64,000 bases of DNA from Treponema sp. CETP13 (GCA_001885315.1 MLPZ01000005.1:122368-186367), one strand, 5' to 3'. Shown: positions 10,203 through 21,241, counted from the stretch's first letter. The notes: generated by a model from the letters alone, not told the origin. Translations and numbers: made by a program.

Positions 10203-10505
10203 ATGGCAACGTTACAGATTGATATATTGGGAACATCCTTTGCAATTGAAGCAAAAGAAGATGAGTTATACCTGAACAATCTGCTAAAATATTATAAGCA
10301 AATGGTTGACCAGGTTGAATCGAGTACACATTTAAAAGATCCACATAAGACTGCAATTTTGGCAGGTATTATGCTATGTGATGAACTTTACAAAGAAAAA
10401 TCTAATAATAAGAAGATTTCTTCTGTAATAAATACAGAAGATTTATATCGAGCTGAGAAATTGACTCTTCAAATGATTGAACAAATCGATAAAATAGTAA
10501 AATAA
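10203..10505 (+). CDS. zapA: Cell division protein ZapA family
   Basis: A 100-residue protein with ZapA layout: a short N-terminal beta domain (ATLQIDILGTSFAIEAKEDELYLNNLLKYYKQMVDQV) and a long C-terminal helix used for dimerisation and tetramerisation. The family stabilises FtsZ bundles at midcell. The genomic place, after rplT and an unknown coiled-coil gene, fits a division accessory gene. Similarity is judged by eye. Confidence 0.8.
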   Translation: MATLQIDILGTSFAIEAKEDELYLNNLLKYYKQMVDQVESSTHLKDPHKTAILAGIMLCDELYKEKSNNKKISSVINTEDLYRAEKLTLQMIEQIDKIVK

Positions 10506-10522
10506 GTGTATATAAGCCATTT

Positions 10523-11035
10523 ATGAAATCAGATTTAAAAGTAAATAAAGAATCTACACAACCTAACAATCTTTTTACTATTTGGATAGATGCAGACTCT
10601 TGTCCTGTACAAGTAAGAGAAGTAATTATTAGAGCATCAATGAGACTCGATATTCCTGCAATTTTTGTTGCTAATAGATCCATATCATTACCAAAAAATA
10701 AACTGCTATCTATGATAGTCTCAGAAGCAACTCCTGATGCTGCGGATAACATAATAGTTGAAAAATCCATGATAAGAGATATTGTTATTACTCGAGATAT
10801 ACCATTGGCAAATAGACTTGTCGAAAAAAAAGTTAGAGTTATTAACGATCGAGGAATTGTCTATGATGAAGAGAATATACGACAAAGACTTTCTATACGT
10901 AATTTTAACCTTGAGTTATTTAATATGGGATTAGTTGGAGAAAAGAGTAGTTCTTTTGGGAAAAAAGAATTACAAAATTTTGCAAACTGTTTTGATAGAG
11001 AATTACAAAAAAAAATTAAAAATTTAAGAAAATAA
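10523..11035 (+). CDS. YaiI/YqxD (DUF188, UPF0178) family protein
   Basis: The family signature is clear: WIDADSCPVQVREVI at the N-terminus, then VANRSISLP, ATPDAADNIIVE, IVITRDIPLANRLVEKK and a C-terminal RGIVYDEENIRQRLSIRNFN. These proteins have a PIN-like or NYN-type nuclease-like fold with conserved aspartates but no firmly established role. The start at 10523 is 17 nt after zapA without a clear Shine-Dalgarno. Confidence 0.88.
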   Translation: MKSDLKVNKESTQPNNLFTIWIDADSCPVQVREVIIRASMRLDIPAIFVANRSISLPKNKLLSMIVSEATPDAADNIIVEKSMIRDIVITRDIPLANRLVEKKVRVINDRGIVYDEENIRQRLSIRNFNLELFNMGLVGEKSSSFGKKELQNFANCFDRELQKKIKNLRK

Positions 11036-11083
11036 AATGTATCTTTGCACTTTTAAAATACTGTATAATAAAACATTTTAAAA

Positions 11084-12322
11084 TTAATCTTTTTCATCTG
11101 AATATAGTTTATTTATTGCAATTAAGCGATCTGAAACTTCAAAAAAACAATCTATTAACTCAGGATCAAAATGAGCTCCTGATTCTTCCCTTAGAATTGC
11201 AAACACTTTATCTATTGGCCAAGGTTCTTTATAACTTCTTTTATGAGTCAATGCATCAAATACATCACAAATTGCAACTATACGTGCTGCTAACGGAATC
11301 TCGTTTCCTTTTAATGGCTCTCCACCAACCATAGTTTGCGGATTCATAACATCAAAATTATCCATGTTAATATTCCCAGGATACCCACTCCCATCCCATT
11401 TTGCCTGATGATGCAAGGCTACATCAAAACACATTTTGTCTAAAGCATCTTGTGGAGGATAAAACAAATGAGCACCAAGAGCAGCATGTGTATTTATAAC
11501 ATCTCTCATCCATGCATATTCACCTTCGAATCGTCCAGGATGGTGTAAAACTTCATCAGGAATACCAACTTTACCAACATCATGAAGATAAGCGGCTATT
11601 TTTAAATTATCTCGAAATTTTTCTTTCTCTATTTCTGATATATTATGTTTTGTTGCATAATAATCATAAATTTCAATGGTACAACTTGAAACACGCTCTA
11701 CATGCATACCTGTTTCTCGAGGATCCCTCATTTCTGCCATTGCAATTTGTCGCATAATTTGAAAACGTGTTCTTTTAGCTCTAAGTAATGTTTGATTTGC
11801 GAAAAAAGCAAAAGCTTTCATATAATTTTCAACTTCTTTACTAAATTCTATAACATTTCCTTGTTCATCAAGAGCATTAATAACTTGAAAAACTCCGAGC
11901 TTTTCACCTTCATCTGTTACCAAAGGAATTGTTAGCATTGAAGTAGTTTTATATCCTGATTTTTTATCTGGATTACTGTTAAATTCAAATGGGAGATCTT
12001 CTCCTAATTCATATGCATTAGAAACATTAATTACTTCATTATTAAGAATTGAATATCCAGCCATAGAATTTTCACTTAAAGGGAAACTAAAACTTTGGTA
12101 AGGTAATTTTTTTCCTAGAGCAAGCTTTTTTTGTTGTGTATCATTTTGAGAATATTTTATCCGAATTCTATCTGCATTAACTTCATAAATAGATCCAGCA
12201 TCTGCATTTGCAATCTTTCGCGCTTCCGTTAAAAGGCGTTCCATTAAGACATCAATATCCTGAATCGAATTAAGAACTTTTTCAGATTTTTGAATACGTT
12301 TTTCGACTAATTCTTTATGCAT
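11084..12322 (-). CDS. GAF / HD-GYP domain protein, probable c-di-GMP phosphodiesterase
   Basis: Residues about 15-185 form a GAF-like sensor (ARKIANADAGSIYEV, SMLTIPLVTDEGEKLGVFQVINA). The C-terminal half is HD-GYP: AYLHDVGKVGIPDEVLHHPGRF, a distal THAALGAHLF, HHQAKWDGSGYPG and the final AICDVFDALTHKRSYKEPW. Both the HD metal ligands and the GYP triplet are intact, so hydrolysis of c-di-GMP to pGpG/GMP is expected. A GAGG Shine-Dalgarno precedes the start. Together with the PilZ protein at 59.2 kb it shows that c-di-GMP signalling exists in this cell. Confidence 0.9.
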   Translation of the reverse strand: MHKELVEKRIQKSEKVLNSIQDIDVLMERLLTEARKIANADAGSIYEVNADRIRIKYSQNDTQQKKLALGKKLPYQSFSFPLSENSMAGYSILNNEVINVSNAYELGEDLPFEFNSNPDKKSGYKTTSMLTIPLVTDEGEKLGVFQVINALDEQGNVIEFSKEVENYMKAFAFFANQTLLRAKRTRFQIMRQIAMAEMRDPRETGMHVERVSSCTIEIYDYYATKHNISEIEKEKFRDNLKIAAYLHDVGKVGIPDEVLHHPGRFEGEYAWMRDVINTHAALGAHLFYPPQDALDKMCFDVALHHQAKWDGSGYPGNINMDNFDVMNPQTMVGGEPLKGNEIPLAARIVAICDVFDALTHKRSYKEPWPIDKVFAILREESGAHFDPELIDCFFEVSDRLIAINKLYSDEKD

Positions 12323-12410
12323 AAACCCCTCATTAATTTACTATATATTACACCTTATCAATCTATCTACAAATGTAAAAATATCTTTTCTACATGTTGT
12401 AGCTTTATTC

Positions 12411-13148
12411 TTAAACATCTATACCCTCTGCAGGAGAAGTTGTACGCATTCCACTTGCAATCCACTCGGCTGTCCATAAACCATCCATAGCAGGAGGTGG
12501 GGCAACAATAGAAATTTCTTCTTTAGTAATTGGATGAATAAAATTTAATTTCCCTGCATACAATCTTATTCCTGAAATCGAATCAGATCGACGTGCTCCA
12601 TATTTTAAATCTCCTCTAATATACATATTATTTGCTGCTAATTGACAGCGAATTTGATGCGTACATCCCGTAAGAAGTTGAATCTCTATAAAACTATAAC
12701 GTTCAGAATGACCATTACAACGCCATAAAAGACGAGCAAGATTTGCACCTCGGTCTGACTTGCGAGCTATAAAAGATTTTTGCTTAGAAGAACGATAGAC
12801 AAGATAATTCTCTAGTAATTGAAACTCATTACTTTCCTCATGGACTCCTTCTACAATCGCATAATATGTTTTACAGGCGTTGTCCGCTGCTAATGCTTTT
12901 TGTACAAGTTGAATCAATTGAGGTTTTCGGGAAAGAACAACTAATCCAGCAACTGGTCTATCCAGTCTATGACAACATTCGCAAAAGGTTACCCCTTCAT
13001 ATGCAGAAAAGATTTGTTGTGGAATATACACTTCACGGTTTTCTTTTGATCCCGAAGACATATTCTCACAAATATCCCCAGGCATTTTGTAATAAACCAT
13101 AAGGCCGGCTTTATTATAATACAATCTATTTTCCAAAATATTCTCCAT
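12411..13148 (-). CDS. RluA/RluD-family RNA pseudouridine synthase
   Basis: Isomerises uridine to pseudouridine in rRNA or tRNA. The catalytic motif reads CHRLDRPVAGLVVLSRK (aspartate in HRLD). It is followed by YYAIVEG, a TGCTHQIRCQLAA motif and YGARRS. The canonical S in HRLDxxTSG is replaced (VAG), as in some subfamilies. The length of 245 is short and no S4 domain is present. It overlaps the upstream GH3 gene by 23 nt, so the two are co-transcribed. Confidence 0.85.
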   Translation of the reverse strand: MENILENRLYYNKAGLMVYYKMPGDICENMSSGSKENREVYIPQQIFSAYEGVTFCECCHRLDRPVAGLVVLSRKPQLIQLVQKALAADNACKTYYAIVEGVHEESNEFQLLENYLVYRSSKQKSFIARKSDRGANLARLLWRCNGHSERYSFIEIQLLTGCTHQIRCQLAANNMYIRGDLKYGARRSDSISGIRLYAGKLNFIHPITKEEISIVAPPPAMDGLWTAEWIASGMRTTSPAEGIDV

Positions 13149-14496
13149 AGAGCCAATCGCCCTTTGTTTTTGCTTCGTTAAAAGCTGTTAGTTGTTTTTG
13201 TAAATTATACAATTGTTTAACAGAGGTCGGATTTAGAATATAATTGTTATAATCATCTAGAGTATTTGTAAACAACCCCATATCTATTTTAGCACAAATT
13301 ATTGCAAATAGGGCACTTTTTATTTTTTTTTCAAACGTACTATCTGAATCCATTTTTTGCTTTATTTCTTCTACAAATTCATGATAGTCAGGTTGTAAAA
13401 CCATTAAAACTTGAACCCCAGCATCCAAAGAACGTTCAACAGCATCGCTAGGTGTGTAGCCACTATCTGCAAGGGCTCCCATAAGTAAATCATCTGAAAA
13501 AATTAAACCTGCAAATCCAGTTGATTTACGCAAATAGGTAGAAACTTTTGAAGATAAACATGAAGGATGATTGATATCAATAGCCGAAACTACAGCATGG
13601 CTCATTAATATTCCAGTCGGAATATTTTGGCCAGAATTTGTTGATTCTTCTTGTACAAGTTTTCTAAAAGGTTCTACATAGATAGAATTAAGTTCATCGA
13701 GTGTTGCGTTTAACACAGGAAGTCCTCTATGAGGATCAGTAGCTGTGTTTCCCGGAAAATGCTTAAGAACACACCCTACTTTTTGAGTATTATACGCATT
13801 TATTGCTATTTTTGAATATTTTATTGTATTTGCTAAACTGCCATATGTGCGTAATCCAAGAAATTCTTCGTTATCTTCTCGCTGAACTTCAACAACAGGT
13901 GCAAAATTAAGTTGAAATCCAAGTGCATGTAATTGCATTGCAGCATACGTATACATTTTGCTTGCCAAATCTTCATTTAAAAATTTTGCAACACTATGTT
14001 GTGAAGGTAAAGGACTTGCTAGATAACTGAGCCTATTAACAGGACCTCCTTCATGATCTATTGCAAAATATGGTTGAATCTGCTTTTGATTATCATAATA
14101 AGTCCGTATATTCCCTATAAGAGATATAACTTGTGCAGCAGAATCTGTACAATTATGTCTAAAAATAATATAACCACCAGCAGGAACCGTTCCACAGTTT
14201 TCCCCATCAACATCATTTTTACCCGTTTGTGCATTTACAGAAGTCCCTTCAACACAAACCAAAAAAAGTTGCCCAATTTGCTCTTCTATTGTTAGACTGT
14301 CTATAAAATTTATAACAGCCTGTTTTTTTGAAATAGTCTTTAATTTAAAATCGGAACTATTAAATTTTTTTTGATTATCATCTGATATCAATGTTTTATT
14401 TGTCTTTGGAGTACAAGATATTATAAATACTGTAAAGCACAATATGCAAAAAGAGGCAAAATAATGTCGTAAAAATCGTAATAACATAGAACGCAT
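13126..14496 (-). CDS. Glycoside hydrolase family 3 lipoprotein (NagZ-like beta-N-acetylhexosaminidase)
   Basis: The N-terminus is a lipoprotein signal peptide with a lipobox ending FIISC at about residue 28, so the enzyme should be anchored in a membrane. GH3 motifs are present: AIDHEGGPVNRL, a KHFPG motif, and the nucleophile region GLIFSDDLLMGAL. The usual histidine of KHFPGH is Asn here (KHFPGNTATDPH), although a nearby DPHRGLP keeps a histidine. Likely removes GlcNAc from muropeptides or glycans. The start is uncertain: a TATAAT (14500-14495) overlaps the first ATG, so translation may begin at the second ATG (14487). Confidence 0.85.
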   Translation of the reverse strand: MRSMLLRFLRHYFASFCILCFTVFIISCTPKTNKTLISDDNQKKFNSSDFKLKTISKKQAVINFIDSLTIEEQIGQLFLVCVEGTSVNAQTGKNDVDGENCGTVPAGGYIIFRHNCTDSAAQVISLIGNIRTYYDNQKQIQPYFAIDHEGGPVNRLSYLASPLPSQHSVAKFLNEDLASKMYTYAAMQLHALGFQLNFAPVVEVQREDNEEFLGLRTYGSLANTIKYSKIAINAYNTQKVGCVLKHFPGNTATDPHRGLPVLNATLDELNSIYVEPFRKLVQEESTNSGQNIPTGILMSHAVVSAIDINHPSCLSSKVSTYLRKSTGFAGLIFSDDLLMGALADSGYTPSDAVERSLDAGVQVLMVLQPDYHEFVEEIKQKMDSDSTFEKKIKSALFAIICAKIDMGLFTNTLDDYNNYILNPTSVKQLYNLQKQLTAFNEAKTKGDWLYGEYFGK

Positions 14497-14502
14497 TATA
14501 GC

Positions 14503-14546
14503 AAAAAAAAGCCCCGCAATTCAACGATTATATTGAATACAGGGCA
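14503..14546 (-). terminator. Rho-independent terminator after oadB
   Basis: On the minus strand a hairpin (GCCCTGTATTCAA pairing with TTGAATTGCGGGGC) is followed by eight T. Its T run directly abuts the TATAAT that probably serves the next gene, so terminator and promoter share sequence. Confidence 0.8.
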
Positions 14547-14570
14547 TTAAAATAATCTTACTATTGGAAA

Positions 14571-15968
14571 TTATCCAAAAGTTGCTATAAATACACCAGC
14601 TGCGATTGCAGTTCCAATAACACCAGAGACATTTGGTCCCATAGCATGCATCAGTAGGAAGTTTGAAGGATCATAACTCATACCAACTTTATTAGAAACA
14701 CGAGCCGCCATAGGAACAGCAGAAACGCCTGCAGATCCTATAAGTGGATTTAATTTTTCTTTTAAGAAAAGATTCATAAGTTTAGCCATTAATAACCCAG
14801 CAGAAGTTGCAACCATAAAAGCAACCAAACCTAGAACAATAATTCCCAAAGATTTAGGATTCATCATCTTTTCTGGGGTCATTTGCGAACCAACTCCAAG
14901 AGAAAGCAAAATAGAAACAATGTTCATTAATTCATTTTCCATTGTCTTTGCAAGACGATCAACAACACCACATTGTTTTACAAAATTACCAAACGCAATC
15001 ATACCAATAAGAGGAGCTGCAGAAGGAAGTAACAACAAGGTAAGAATTAATAAAACCATTGGAAAAACGATTTTTTCTATTTTAGTTACATTGCGAAGCT
15101 GATGCATTTTTATATGTCGCTCATGATCAGTTGTAAGAGCTTTCATAATAGGTGGTTGAATAATTGGAACCAAAGCCATATAAGAATAGGCTGCAACAGC
15201 AATAACCGCCATCATATGAGGAGCAAGCTTACCTGATACATAAATAGAAGTAGGACCATCTGCTCCACCAATAATGGCAATAGCAGCTGCTTCGAACATA
15301 TTATATTGTGAATCTATAGGAAGTACAAAGTTTAATAAAGCAACTCCAATAAGGGTAAAGAACACACCAAACTGAGCAGCCCCACCAAGTAAAGCCATTT
15401 TAGGGTTTGCAATAAGCGGACCAAAATCGGTCATAGCCCCTATACCCATAAAAATAAGCATTGGGAAAAACTCATTTCCAACACCTGCATCATAGATTAC
15501 TCGTAAAAAACCTGTATTTTGAAAATACATACCAGCTCCTGGTATATTTACAAAAACAGTTCCAAATCCGATAGGAATAAGCAATAATGGCTCAAATCCT
15601 TTACCAGCTCCTAAATAAATGATTAAGAAGCCAATTAAAAGCATAATAATTGTTTGCCATCCAGGAACAACTGTTTCAGCAAAAGGATCTTCGGCAACTT
15701 CATGACTAACTGCTTCATTTGAAGCTGCTGTAACATTACCATCACCATGAATCATCTGATAAATACCAGTTGTTTTCCCAATATTTTCAATAAACTTTCC
15801 AGCAGAAATCCGTGGAACATTTTCAGAACCTTGAATAATTGTCTGTTCACTAGAAGTATCTTTATCTGCGGCGAAAACATTAGAAGTAAAGCCTATAACC
15901 ATTGCAGCTGCAATAATTGCAAACATAACACTCCATGCTTTTTTAGCACCGTTTGTCTGATTTAACAT
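14571..15968 (-). CDS. oadB: Oxaloacetate decarboxylase, beta subunit (Na+ pump membrane subunit)
   Basis: Carries out decarboxylation of carboxybiotin coupled to Na+ export. Family motifs include [34 protein letters not shown] and the C-terminal [15 protein letters not shown]. About ten membrane segments are predicted. An N-terminal extension of about 90 residues holds a possible signal anchor ([24 protein letters not shown]) and a soluble linker not seen in short homologues. Glutaconyl- and methylmalonyl-CoA decarboxylase beta subunits look alike, but linkage to oadA and oadG favours oxaloacetate. Confidence 0.92.
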   Translation of the reverse strand: MLNQTNGAKKAWSVMFAIIAAAMVIGFTSNVFAADKDTSSEQTIIQGSENVPRISAGKFIENIGKTTGIYQMIHGDGNVTAASNEAVSHEVAEDPFAETVVPGWQTIIMLLIGFLIIYLGAGKGFEPLLLIPIGFGTVFVNIPGAGMYFQNTGFLRVIYDAGVGNEFFPMLIFMGIGAMTDFGPLIANPKMALLGGAAQFGVFFTLIGVALLNFVLPIDSQYNMFEAAAIAIIGGADGPTSIYVSGKLAPHMMAVIAVAAYSYMALVPIIQPPIMKALTTDHERHIKMHQLRNVTKIEKIVFPMVLLILTLLLLPSAAPLIGMIAFGNFVKQCGVVDRLAKTMENELMNIVSILLSLGVGSQMTPEKMMNPKSLGIIVLGLVAFMVATSAGLLMAKLMNLFLKEKLNPLIGSAGVSAVPMAARVSNKVGMSYDPSNFLLMHAMGPNVSGVIGTAIAAGVFIATFG

Positions 15969-16035
15969 AGATATATTTCTCCAAAAGGTTTGAAAAATAG
16001 TCTATCCAAAACTGAATAAACTATTCTTCTATTAG

Positions 16036-18093
16036 TTATTTAATTTCAGCTAGAGCTTGACCCGCATTAATCTGAGTTCCACCTTGTACTAAAAAGTGAA
16101 CAGTACCAGCTGAAGCAGCTTTTACTTCAAGTTCCATTTTCATTGATTCTACAATAATAATGGTATCACCTGATTTTACAGAAGATCCTTCTGCTACGGC
16201 ATTCTTTAAATACGTACCTGCAACAGGAGCCTTAACTACCTGTCCACCAGTAGAAGCAGCAACCGGCGCTGCAGCTACGGGAGCAGGAGCAACAGGAGCC
16301 GCAACTGGAGCAGGTGCACCTCCACCAATTGACCCCAATACTTGACCAGCTGAGATTTGTGAACCAGTTTCGACACAGTAAGAAATTGGACCACTTGCAG
16401 TTGCTTTAACTTCAAGTTCCATCTTCATTGATTCAACCATAATAACAGTGTCACCAGCTTTTACATTTGTTCCAGCAGGAACTACATATTTAAGAAGAGT
16501 ACCAGCTACAGGAGCTTTTATGTCTTCTCCACCACTAACAGCGCCTGAAACAGGGGCTGCAGGAGCAGAACCAGCTGCACCAAAAGCTACGTTATAGGCT
16601 GTTCCATCAACAGTTATATTCATGTTGTCAGAAGCTGGACCTGCAGTTACCGCATAACTAGAACCATTAACATTTATAGTATAAGATCCACCTTTATTTT
16701 CTGAAGGAGCAGCTTTCTTTTCTATGAAAGATTCTGATTTAACAGGACCCTGACTTCGTTTTTCAAAGAAACTAGATGCTACTTTAGGGAACATTGCATA
16801 AGTAAGAGTATCTTCTACACTACCATCACCACCATTCTCTTTAGCACCTTTTACCATATTATCCCATTCCATAGGAATGTTATCTGCAGGACGACAAGTA
16901 ATAACTTCTTCCATTTTATTTTGTGAAAGAGCTTTTTTAACAAGATCTTTATTTGCAGCAGCAGGAGTTGCTCCATATTTTCCAACAAGAAGATCACGGA
17001 ATTCTTGTGTCATATTTTCATAGCGACCAAACAATACGTTAAATACAGACTGAGTTCCAACAATTTGACTTGTAGGAGTTACTAAAGGAATATAACCTGC
17101 ATCTGCTTGTACAACTTGAATTTCTTTAAGAACTGCATCCATCTTGTCAGCAGCACCTTGTTGTTTTAATTGATTTTCAAGATTAGAAAGCATACCACCT
17201 GGAACTTGTGCATCAAGAATACGTGTATCAGCTCCAAGAAAAGATGATTCAAATTTAGCATATTTTTTTCGAACATCACGAAAGTAAGCAGCAATTTCTA
17301 ATAATGGTTTAAGCTCAAGCTCTGTATCAAATGGAGTATTTCGAAGCATTTCAACGATAGTTTCTGTTGGGCTATGAGAAGTTCCCATTGCCATTGAAGA
17401 AATAGCAACATCAAGAGTATCTGCTCCAGCTTCTGCAGCTTTTAATAATGTTGCAACAGAAAGACCTGTTGTAGCATGAGAGTGAACCTGAATAGGAACA
17501 TCAACTTTTGCTTTAATTGCTTTTACAAGATCGTATGCTTCAAAAGGTTTTAATAAACCAGACATATCTTTAATACAAATTGAATCTGCACCAAATTCTT
17601 GGTAGCGTGCTGCTAAATCAGCATAAACTTCTTTTGTGTGATATGGAGTAACAGCATATGAAATTGCCATTTGAACATGTTTACCTGTTTTTTTTGCAGC
17701 CTGTGCAGCTCTTTGTAAGTTACGAGGATCATTACAAGCATCAAAAATACGGAATACACCTACACCATTATTTGCAGCTGCTTCGACAAATTTATCTACA
17801 ACATCATCTGCATAATGTCGATACCCTAAAAGGTTTTGACCTCGAAGTAGCATTTGAATAGGGGTATTAGGACATTTAGCATGTAATGTGCGTAATCGCT
17901 CCCAAGGATCTTCATTTAAAAAACGAATGCATGAATCAAAAGTTGCTCCTCCCCATCCTTCGAGAGACCAATATCCAATTTTATCAAGCATATCTAATGC
18001 AGGAACCATATCTGCTGTTGTCATGCGAGTTGCATGAAGTGACTGGTGCGCATCGCGCAAAACCAGGTCTGTAAGATTGACTTTCTTTGCCAT
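16036..18093 (-). CDS. oadA: Oxaloacetate decarboxylase alpha subunit with two biotinyl domains
   Basis: Transfers CO2 from oxaloacetate to biotin. The TIM-barrel carboxyltransferase starts with LTDLVLRDAHQSLHATRM and contains RIFDACNDPRNL and VPIQVHSHATTGLS. The conserved PYC/OAD domain follows to about residue 450. The C-terminus carries two biotinyl-lipoyl domains in tandem (about 526-595 and 616-685), each with ESMKMELEV where the lysine is biotinylated, separated by an Ala/Pro/Val linker. Most homologues carry one such domain. The order oadG-oadA-oadB is a standard operon. Confidence 0.95.
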   Translation of the reverse strand: MAKKVNLTDLVLRDAHQSLHATRMTTADMVPALDMLDKIGYWSLEGWGGATFDSCIRFLNEDPWERLRTLHAKCPNTPIQMLLRGQNLLGYRHYADDVVDKFVEAAANNGVGVFRIFDACNDPRNLQRAAQAAKKTGKHVQMAISYAVTPYHTKEVYADLAARYQEFGADSICIKDMSGLLKPFEAYDLVKAIKAKVDVPIQVHSHATTGLSVATLLKAAEAGADTLDVAISSMAMGTSHSPTETIVEMLRNTPFDTELELKPLLEIAAYFRDVRKKYAKFESSFLGADTRILDAQVPGGMLSNLENQLKQQGAADKMDAVLKEIQVVQADAGYIPLVTPTSQIVGTQSVFNVLFGRYENMTQEFRDLLVGKYGATPAAANKDLVKKALSQNKMEEVITCRPADNIPMEWDNMVKGAKENGGDGSVEDTLTYAMFPKVASSFFEKRSQGPVKSESFIEKKAAPSENKGGSYTINVNGSSYAVTAGPASDNMNITVDGTAYNVAFGAAGSAPAAPVSGAVSGGEDIKAPVAGTLLKYVVPAGTNVKAGDTVIMVESMKMELEVKATASGPISYCVETGSQISAGQVLGSIGGGAPAPVAAPVAPAPVAAAPVAASTGGQVVKAPVAGTYLKNAVAEGSSVKSGDTIIIVESMKMELEVKAASAGTVHFLVQGGTQINAGQALAEIK

Positions 18094-18113
18094 AAAATAA
18101 ATTCTCCTAAACG

Positions 18114-18359
18114 TTAGCTGTTTTGTTTTTCACGAACAGCAGCAGCTATAGCTGCAATAATCGCATTATTTTGAGTGGCTGATGCGCTTGCACCAGTACT
18201 TGTTCCGGTCGTAATGTCTTCCTTACCAGCTTTTGTTTTTCCAATTATTTTAGACATAATCGTAATACAAAAAATTAAAATTATAAGGAAAGTAAAAACG
18301 ACGGCCATACCGAGTAGAGTCAATATAAGACTCTGACCAAGCATTTCTGATATTGTCAT
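18114..18359 (-). CDS. oadG: Oxaloacetate decarboxylase gamma subunit
   Basis: A small membrane protein that ties the alpha and beta subunits together. The start is the ATG at 18359 (MTISEMLGQ) with GGAGG 5 nt upstream; a longer frame lacks a Shine-Dalgarno. One transmembrane helix (SLILTLLGMAVVFTFLIILIF) is followed by a short cytoplasmic tail. At 81 residues it is typical of OadG. It is first in the oadGAB operon, 20 nt before oadA. Confidence 0.9.
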   Translation of the reverse strand: MTISEMLGQSLILTLLGMAVVFTFLIILIFCITIMSKIIGKTKAGKEDITTGTSTGASASATQNNAIIAAIAAAVREKQNS

Positions 18360-18464
18360 AAATCCTCCGAGGGGTTGGCCACTCAGGGCCCTAATTAAAC
18401 CTAATATTTTAGGCAAATTATAGAGATTAATTAAACTTTATTCAACCGTCATTTTTTTCAAAAT

Positions 18465-21143
18465 TTATTCAAAAATACACCCGTCGTCTGTTTTTTCAGG
18501 ATGCGGCGATTGAACATGAATTGTTGAATCTTCTATATATTTACCAGCAAGAATCTCACGTGCAAGTGGGTTCTCTAAATATGTTTGAATAGCTCGTTTT
18601 ACAGGGCGCGCCCCAAACTGTGGATCATACCCCATCTTTGCAAGCCATTTAATAGCACTATCACTAACATCAAGTTTCAGCCTTTTATCTTCAAGTCGTT
18701 TAGCAAGATGTTCAATCTGAATTTTAACGATACTTTCCATACACGATCGGTCAAGTCGACTAAACGTAATAGTCTCATCTATTCTGTTTAAGAATTCAGG
18801 CCTAAATTCTTGTTTAAGCAAAGCATCTACTTGTTTACTTGCAACAGACATTTTTTCTGGAGTATCAGCTTCAAGAATTAGATCACTACCAATGTTACTT
18901 GTCATAATAATAATTGTATTTTTAAAGTTTACTACTCGACCTTGGCTATCGGTTAAACGACCATCATCAAGCACTTGTAAAAGAACATTAAATACATCTG
19001 AATGAGCTTTTTCTATTTCATCAAAAAGAACTACCGAGTATGGGCGACGACGAACTGCTTCTGTTAACTGTCCACCTTCATCGTATCCAACGTATCCTGG
19101 TGGAGCCCCAATTAAGCGACTAACACTATATTTTTCCATATACTCACTCATATCTATACGAGTAAGACTCTTTTCATCGTTAAATAAAAAGTCAGCAAGT
19201 GTTTTTGCGAGCTCTGTTTTACCAACTCCCGTCGGTCCTATAAATAAAAAGCTACCAAGAGGACGATTTTCGTCAGAAAGCCCCGCACGATTACGCCTTA
19301 TCGCATCTGCAACTGCCACAACAGCTTCATCTTGCCCGATAACTCTCTTATGTAAAACGTCTTCTAATTGTAAATACTTTTGCTTTTCAGAAGCAAGCAT
19401 CTTTGAAACAGGAATCCCTGTCCACGTCGAAACAATAGAAGCAATATCTTCTTCTGAAACTTCTTGCCTAAGTAAGTGCTCATGGCGTTCAGTTACAGTA
19501 CCATCTGCAAGTTCAGATTCTGCTTCTTTACTGCCCGATTGATTTGCCTCAGCATTTTTTGCAGCTTCATCAGCTTTTATAGCCTCATTTAATGCTTTTT
19601 CTACTTCAGGTATTCGGCCATATTTAATCTCTGCGGCTTTATTTAAATTACCCTCACGCGTATATTTAATTTCATCGGTATGCAGTTGTTCTAACTCTTC
19701 TTTTAGCTTTCGGCTTTGATCAATAGTACTTTTTTCGTTTTGCCATTGTAACTTCATTGCATCTCGTTTAGAAGTAAAATCAGCAAGCTCACTTTTTAGT
19801 TTTGCAAGACGATCTAACGAAGCTGTGTCTTTTTCTTTTGAAAGAGCTTGTTTTTCTATATTCAATTGCAAAATTTTTCGTTCAACTTGATCTAGTTCAG
19901 TTGGCTGACTTTCAATCTCCATCTTAAGTTTAGAGGCTGCCTCATCAACAAGATCAATTGCCTTATCTGGCATAAAACGATTTGTTATATACCGGTTAGA
20001 AAGTGTCGCAGCGGCAACTAAGGCGTCATCACGAATACGTACACCGTGATGAACTTCATATTTCTCTTTAAGTCCACGTAAAATAGCAATTGTGTCTTCT
20101 ACAGAAGGTTCTGCACACATAACTTGCTGAAAACGTCGCTCTAGAGCTGCATCTTTTTCTATGTATTTTCGATACTCATTAAGTGTGGTAGCACCAATAC
20201 AACGCAATTCACCACGTGCAAGAGCAGGTTTTAGCAAGTTAGAAGCGTCCATACTGCCTTCGGTAGCACCAGCGCCAACTAAGGTATGCATTTCGTCAAT
20301 AAACAAAATAATTTGTCCATCGCTTTTTTGTACTTCGCTAATAACAGCCTTTAAACGCTCTTCAAATTCTCCGCGAAATTTAGCACCTGCAACAATTGCA
20401 CCTAAATCAAGCGCAAGTAATCGTTTGTTTTTTAAGCTTTCAGGAACATCAGATTCAACAATTCGTCGTGCAAGCCCTTCTACAATTGCAGTTTTACCAA
20501 CACCCGGCTCACCTATAAGAACAGGATTATTTTTTGTTCGGCGAGATAATACTTGCATAACCCGTCTAATCTCTTCATCACGTCCAATTACAGGATCTAT
20601 TTTTTCTTGTTTAGCCAGTGCCGTTAGATCGTTGCAATATTTTTCGAGCGATTGCATAGTAGACTCTGGATCGTTATTTGTTACTCTATTATTACCACGA
20701 ACAGCCTTCATGGCACGCATTACACTATCATGTGTAATACCATTTTTATTTAGCATTTCGGTTACTTTGCCATTGCTAGCACCAAGACCATTCTTAGCCG
20801 TCATTGCTAAAAGAATATGCTCAGCCGAAAGATATTCATCTTTAAGATTTTGCATCTCTTTTTGGGCTTTTGCAAGAGTTTTTTGAGCCTCACTAGAAAG
20901 AGATAGTTGTGTATTTCCTTGTACTACAGGATAAGCGTCCATAAGTACTTGTGTTTGATCAATTAACGTATTTTTTTGAACACCGATCCGCTCTACTAGC
21001 GGCGACACCACCCCTCCATCTTGTTTTAGTAGCGCCATTAACAGATGTTCATTACCAATTTCGCTATGATCATTCTGTTGTGCAATAGAGCTTGCTTCTT
21101 GCAAAGCTTCTTGTACTTTCAATGTCATTTTTTCGTAGTTCAT
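18465..21143 (-). CDS. clpB: ATP-dependent disaggregase ClpB
   Basis: Hsp100 that extracts proteins from aggregates together with DnaK. Order: N domain (about 1-150), AAA-1 with GEPGVGKTA, a coiled-coil middle domain (about 400-560, including [12 protein letters not shown]), AAA-2 with [14 protein letters not shown], and the C-terminal D2 small domain with [12 protein letters not shown]. No ClpP-binding loop is evident. At 892 residues it is slightly longer than usual, in part from an insertion near [16 protein letters not shown]. No Shine-Dalgarno precedes the ATG; the -10 lies 6 nt upstream. Confidence 0.97.
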   Translation of the reverse strand: MNYEKMTLKVQEALQEASSIAQQNDHSEIGNEHLLMALLKQDGGVVSPLVERIGVQKNTLIDQTQVLMDAYPVVQGNTQLSLSSEAQKTLAKAQKEMQNLKDEYLSAEHILLAMTAKNGLGASNGKVTEMLNKNGITHDSVMRAMKAVRGNNRVTNNDPESTMQSLEKYCNDLTALAKQEKIDPVIGRDEEIRRVMQVLSRRTKNNPVLIGEPGVGKTAIVEGLARRIVESDVPESLKNKRLLALDLGAIVAGAKFRGEFEERLKAVISEVQKSDGQIILFIDEMHTLVGAGATEGSMDASNLLKPALARGELRCIGATTLNEYRKYIEKDAALERRFQQVMCAEPSVEDTIAILRGLKEKYEVHHGVRIRDDALVAAATLSNRYITNRFMPDKAIDLVDEAASKLKMEIESQPTELDQVERKILQLNIEKQALSKEKDTASLDRLAKLKSELADFTSKRDAMKLQWQNEKSTIDQSRKLKEELEQLHTDEIKYTREGNLNKAAEIKYGRIPEVEKALNEAIKADEAAKNAEANQSGSKEAESELADGTVTERHEHLLRQEVSEEDIASIVSTWTGIPVSKMLASEKQKYLQLEDVLHKRVIGQDEAVVAVADAIRRNRAGLSDENRPLGSFLFIGPTGVGKTELAKTLADFLFNDEKSLTRIDMSEYMEKYSVSRLIGAPPGYVGYDEGGQLTEAVRRRPYSVVLFDEIEKAHSDVFNVLLQVLDDGRLTDSQGRVVNFKNTIIIMTSNIGSDLILEADTPEKMSVASKQVDALLKQEFRPEFLNRIDETITFSRLDRSCMESIVKIQIEHLAKRLEDKRLKLDVSDSAIKWLAKMGYDPQFGARPVKRAIQTYLENPLAREILAGKYIEDSTIHVQSPHPEKTDDGCIFE

Positions 21144-21149
21144 ACTATG

Positions 21150-21178
21150 AATTTAGTCATAGTTTATATAAAAAGCAA
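21150..21178 (-). promoter_or_regulatory. clpB promoter, leaderless geometry
   Basis: On the minus strand TTGCTT (21178-21173), a 17-nt spacer and TAAATT (21155-21150), then 6 nt to the ATG at 21143. The -10 hexamer is identical to the grpE one. Confidence 0.5.
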
Positions 21179-21241
21179 ATTTTTTATCACGTCATATTAC
21201 AACTTATTGACAATAATGCTTTTTGTCGCCACACTTTTGGA

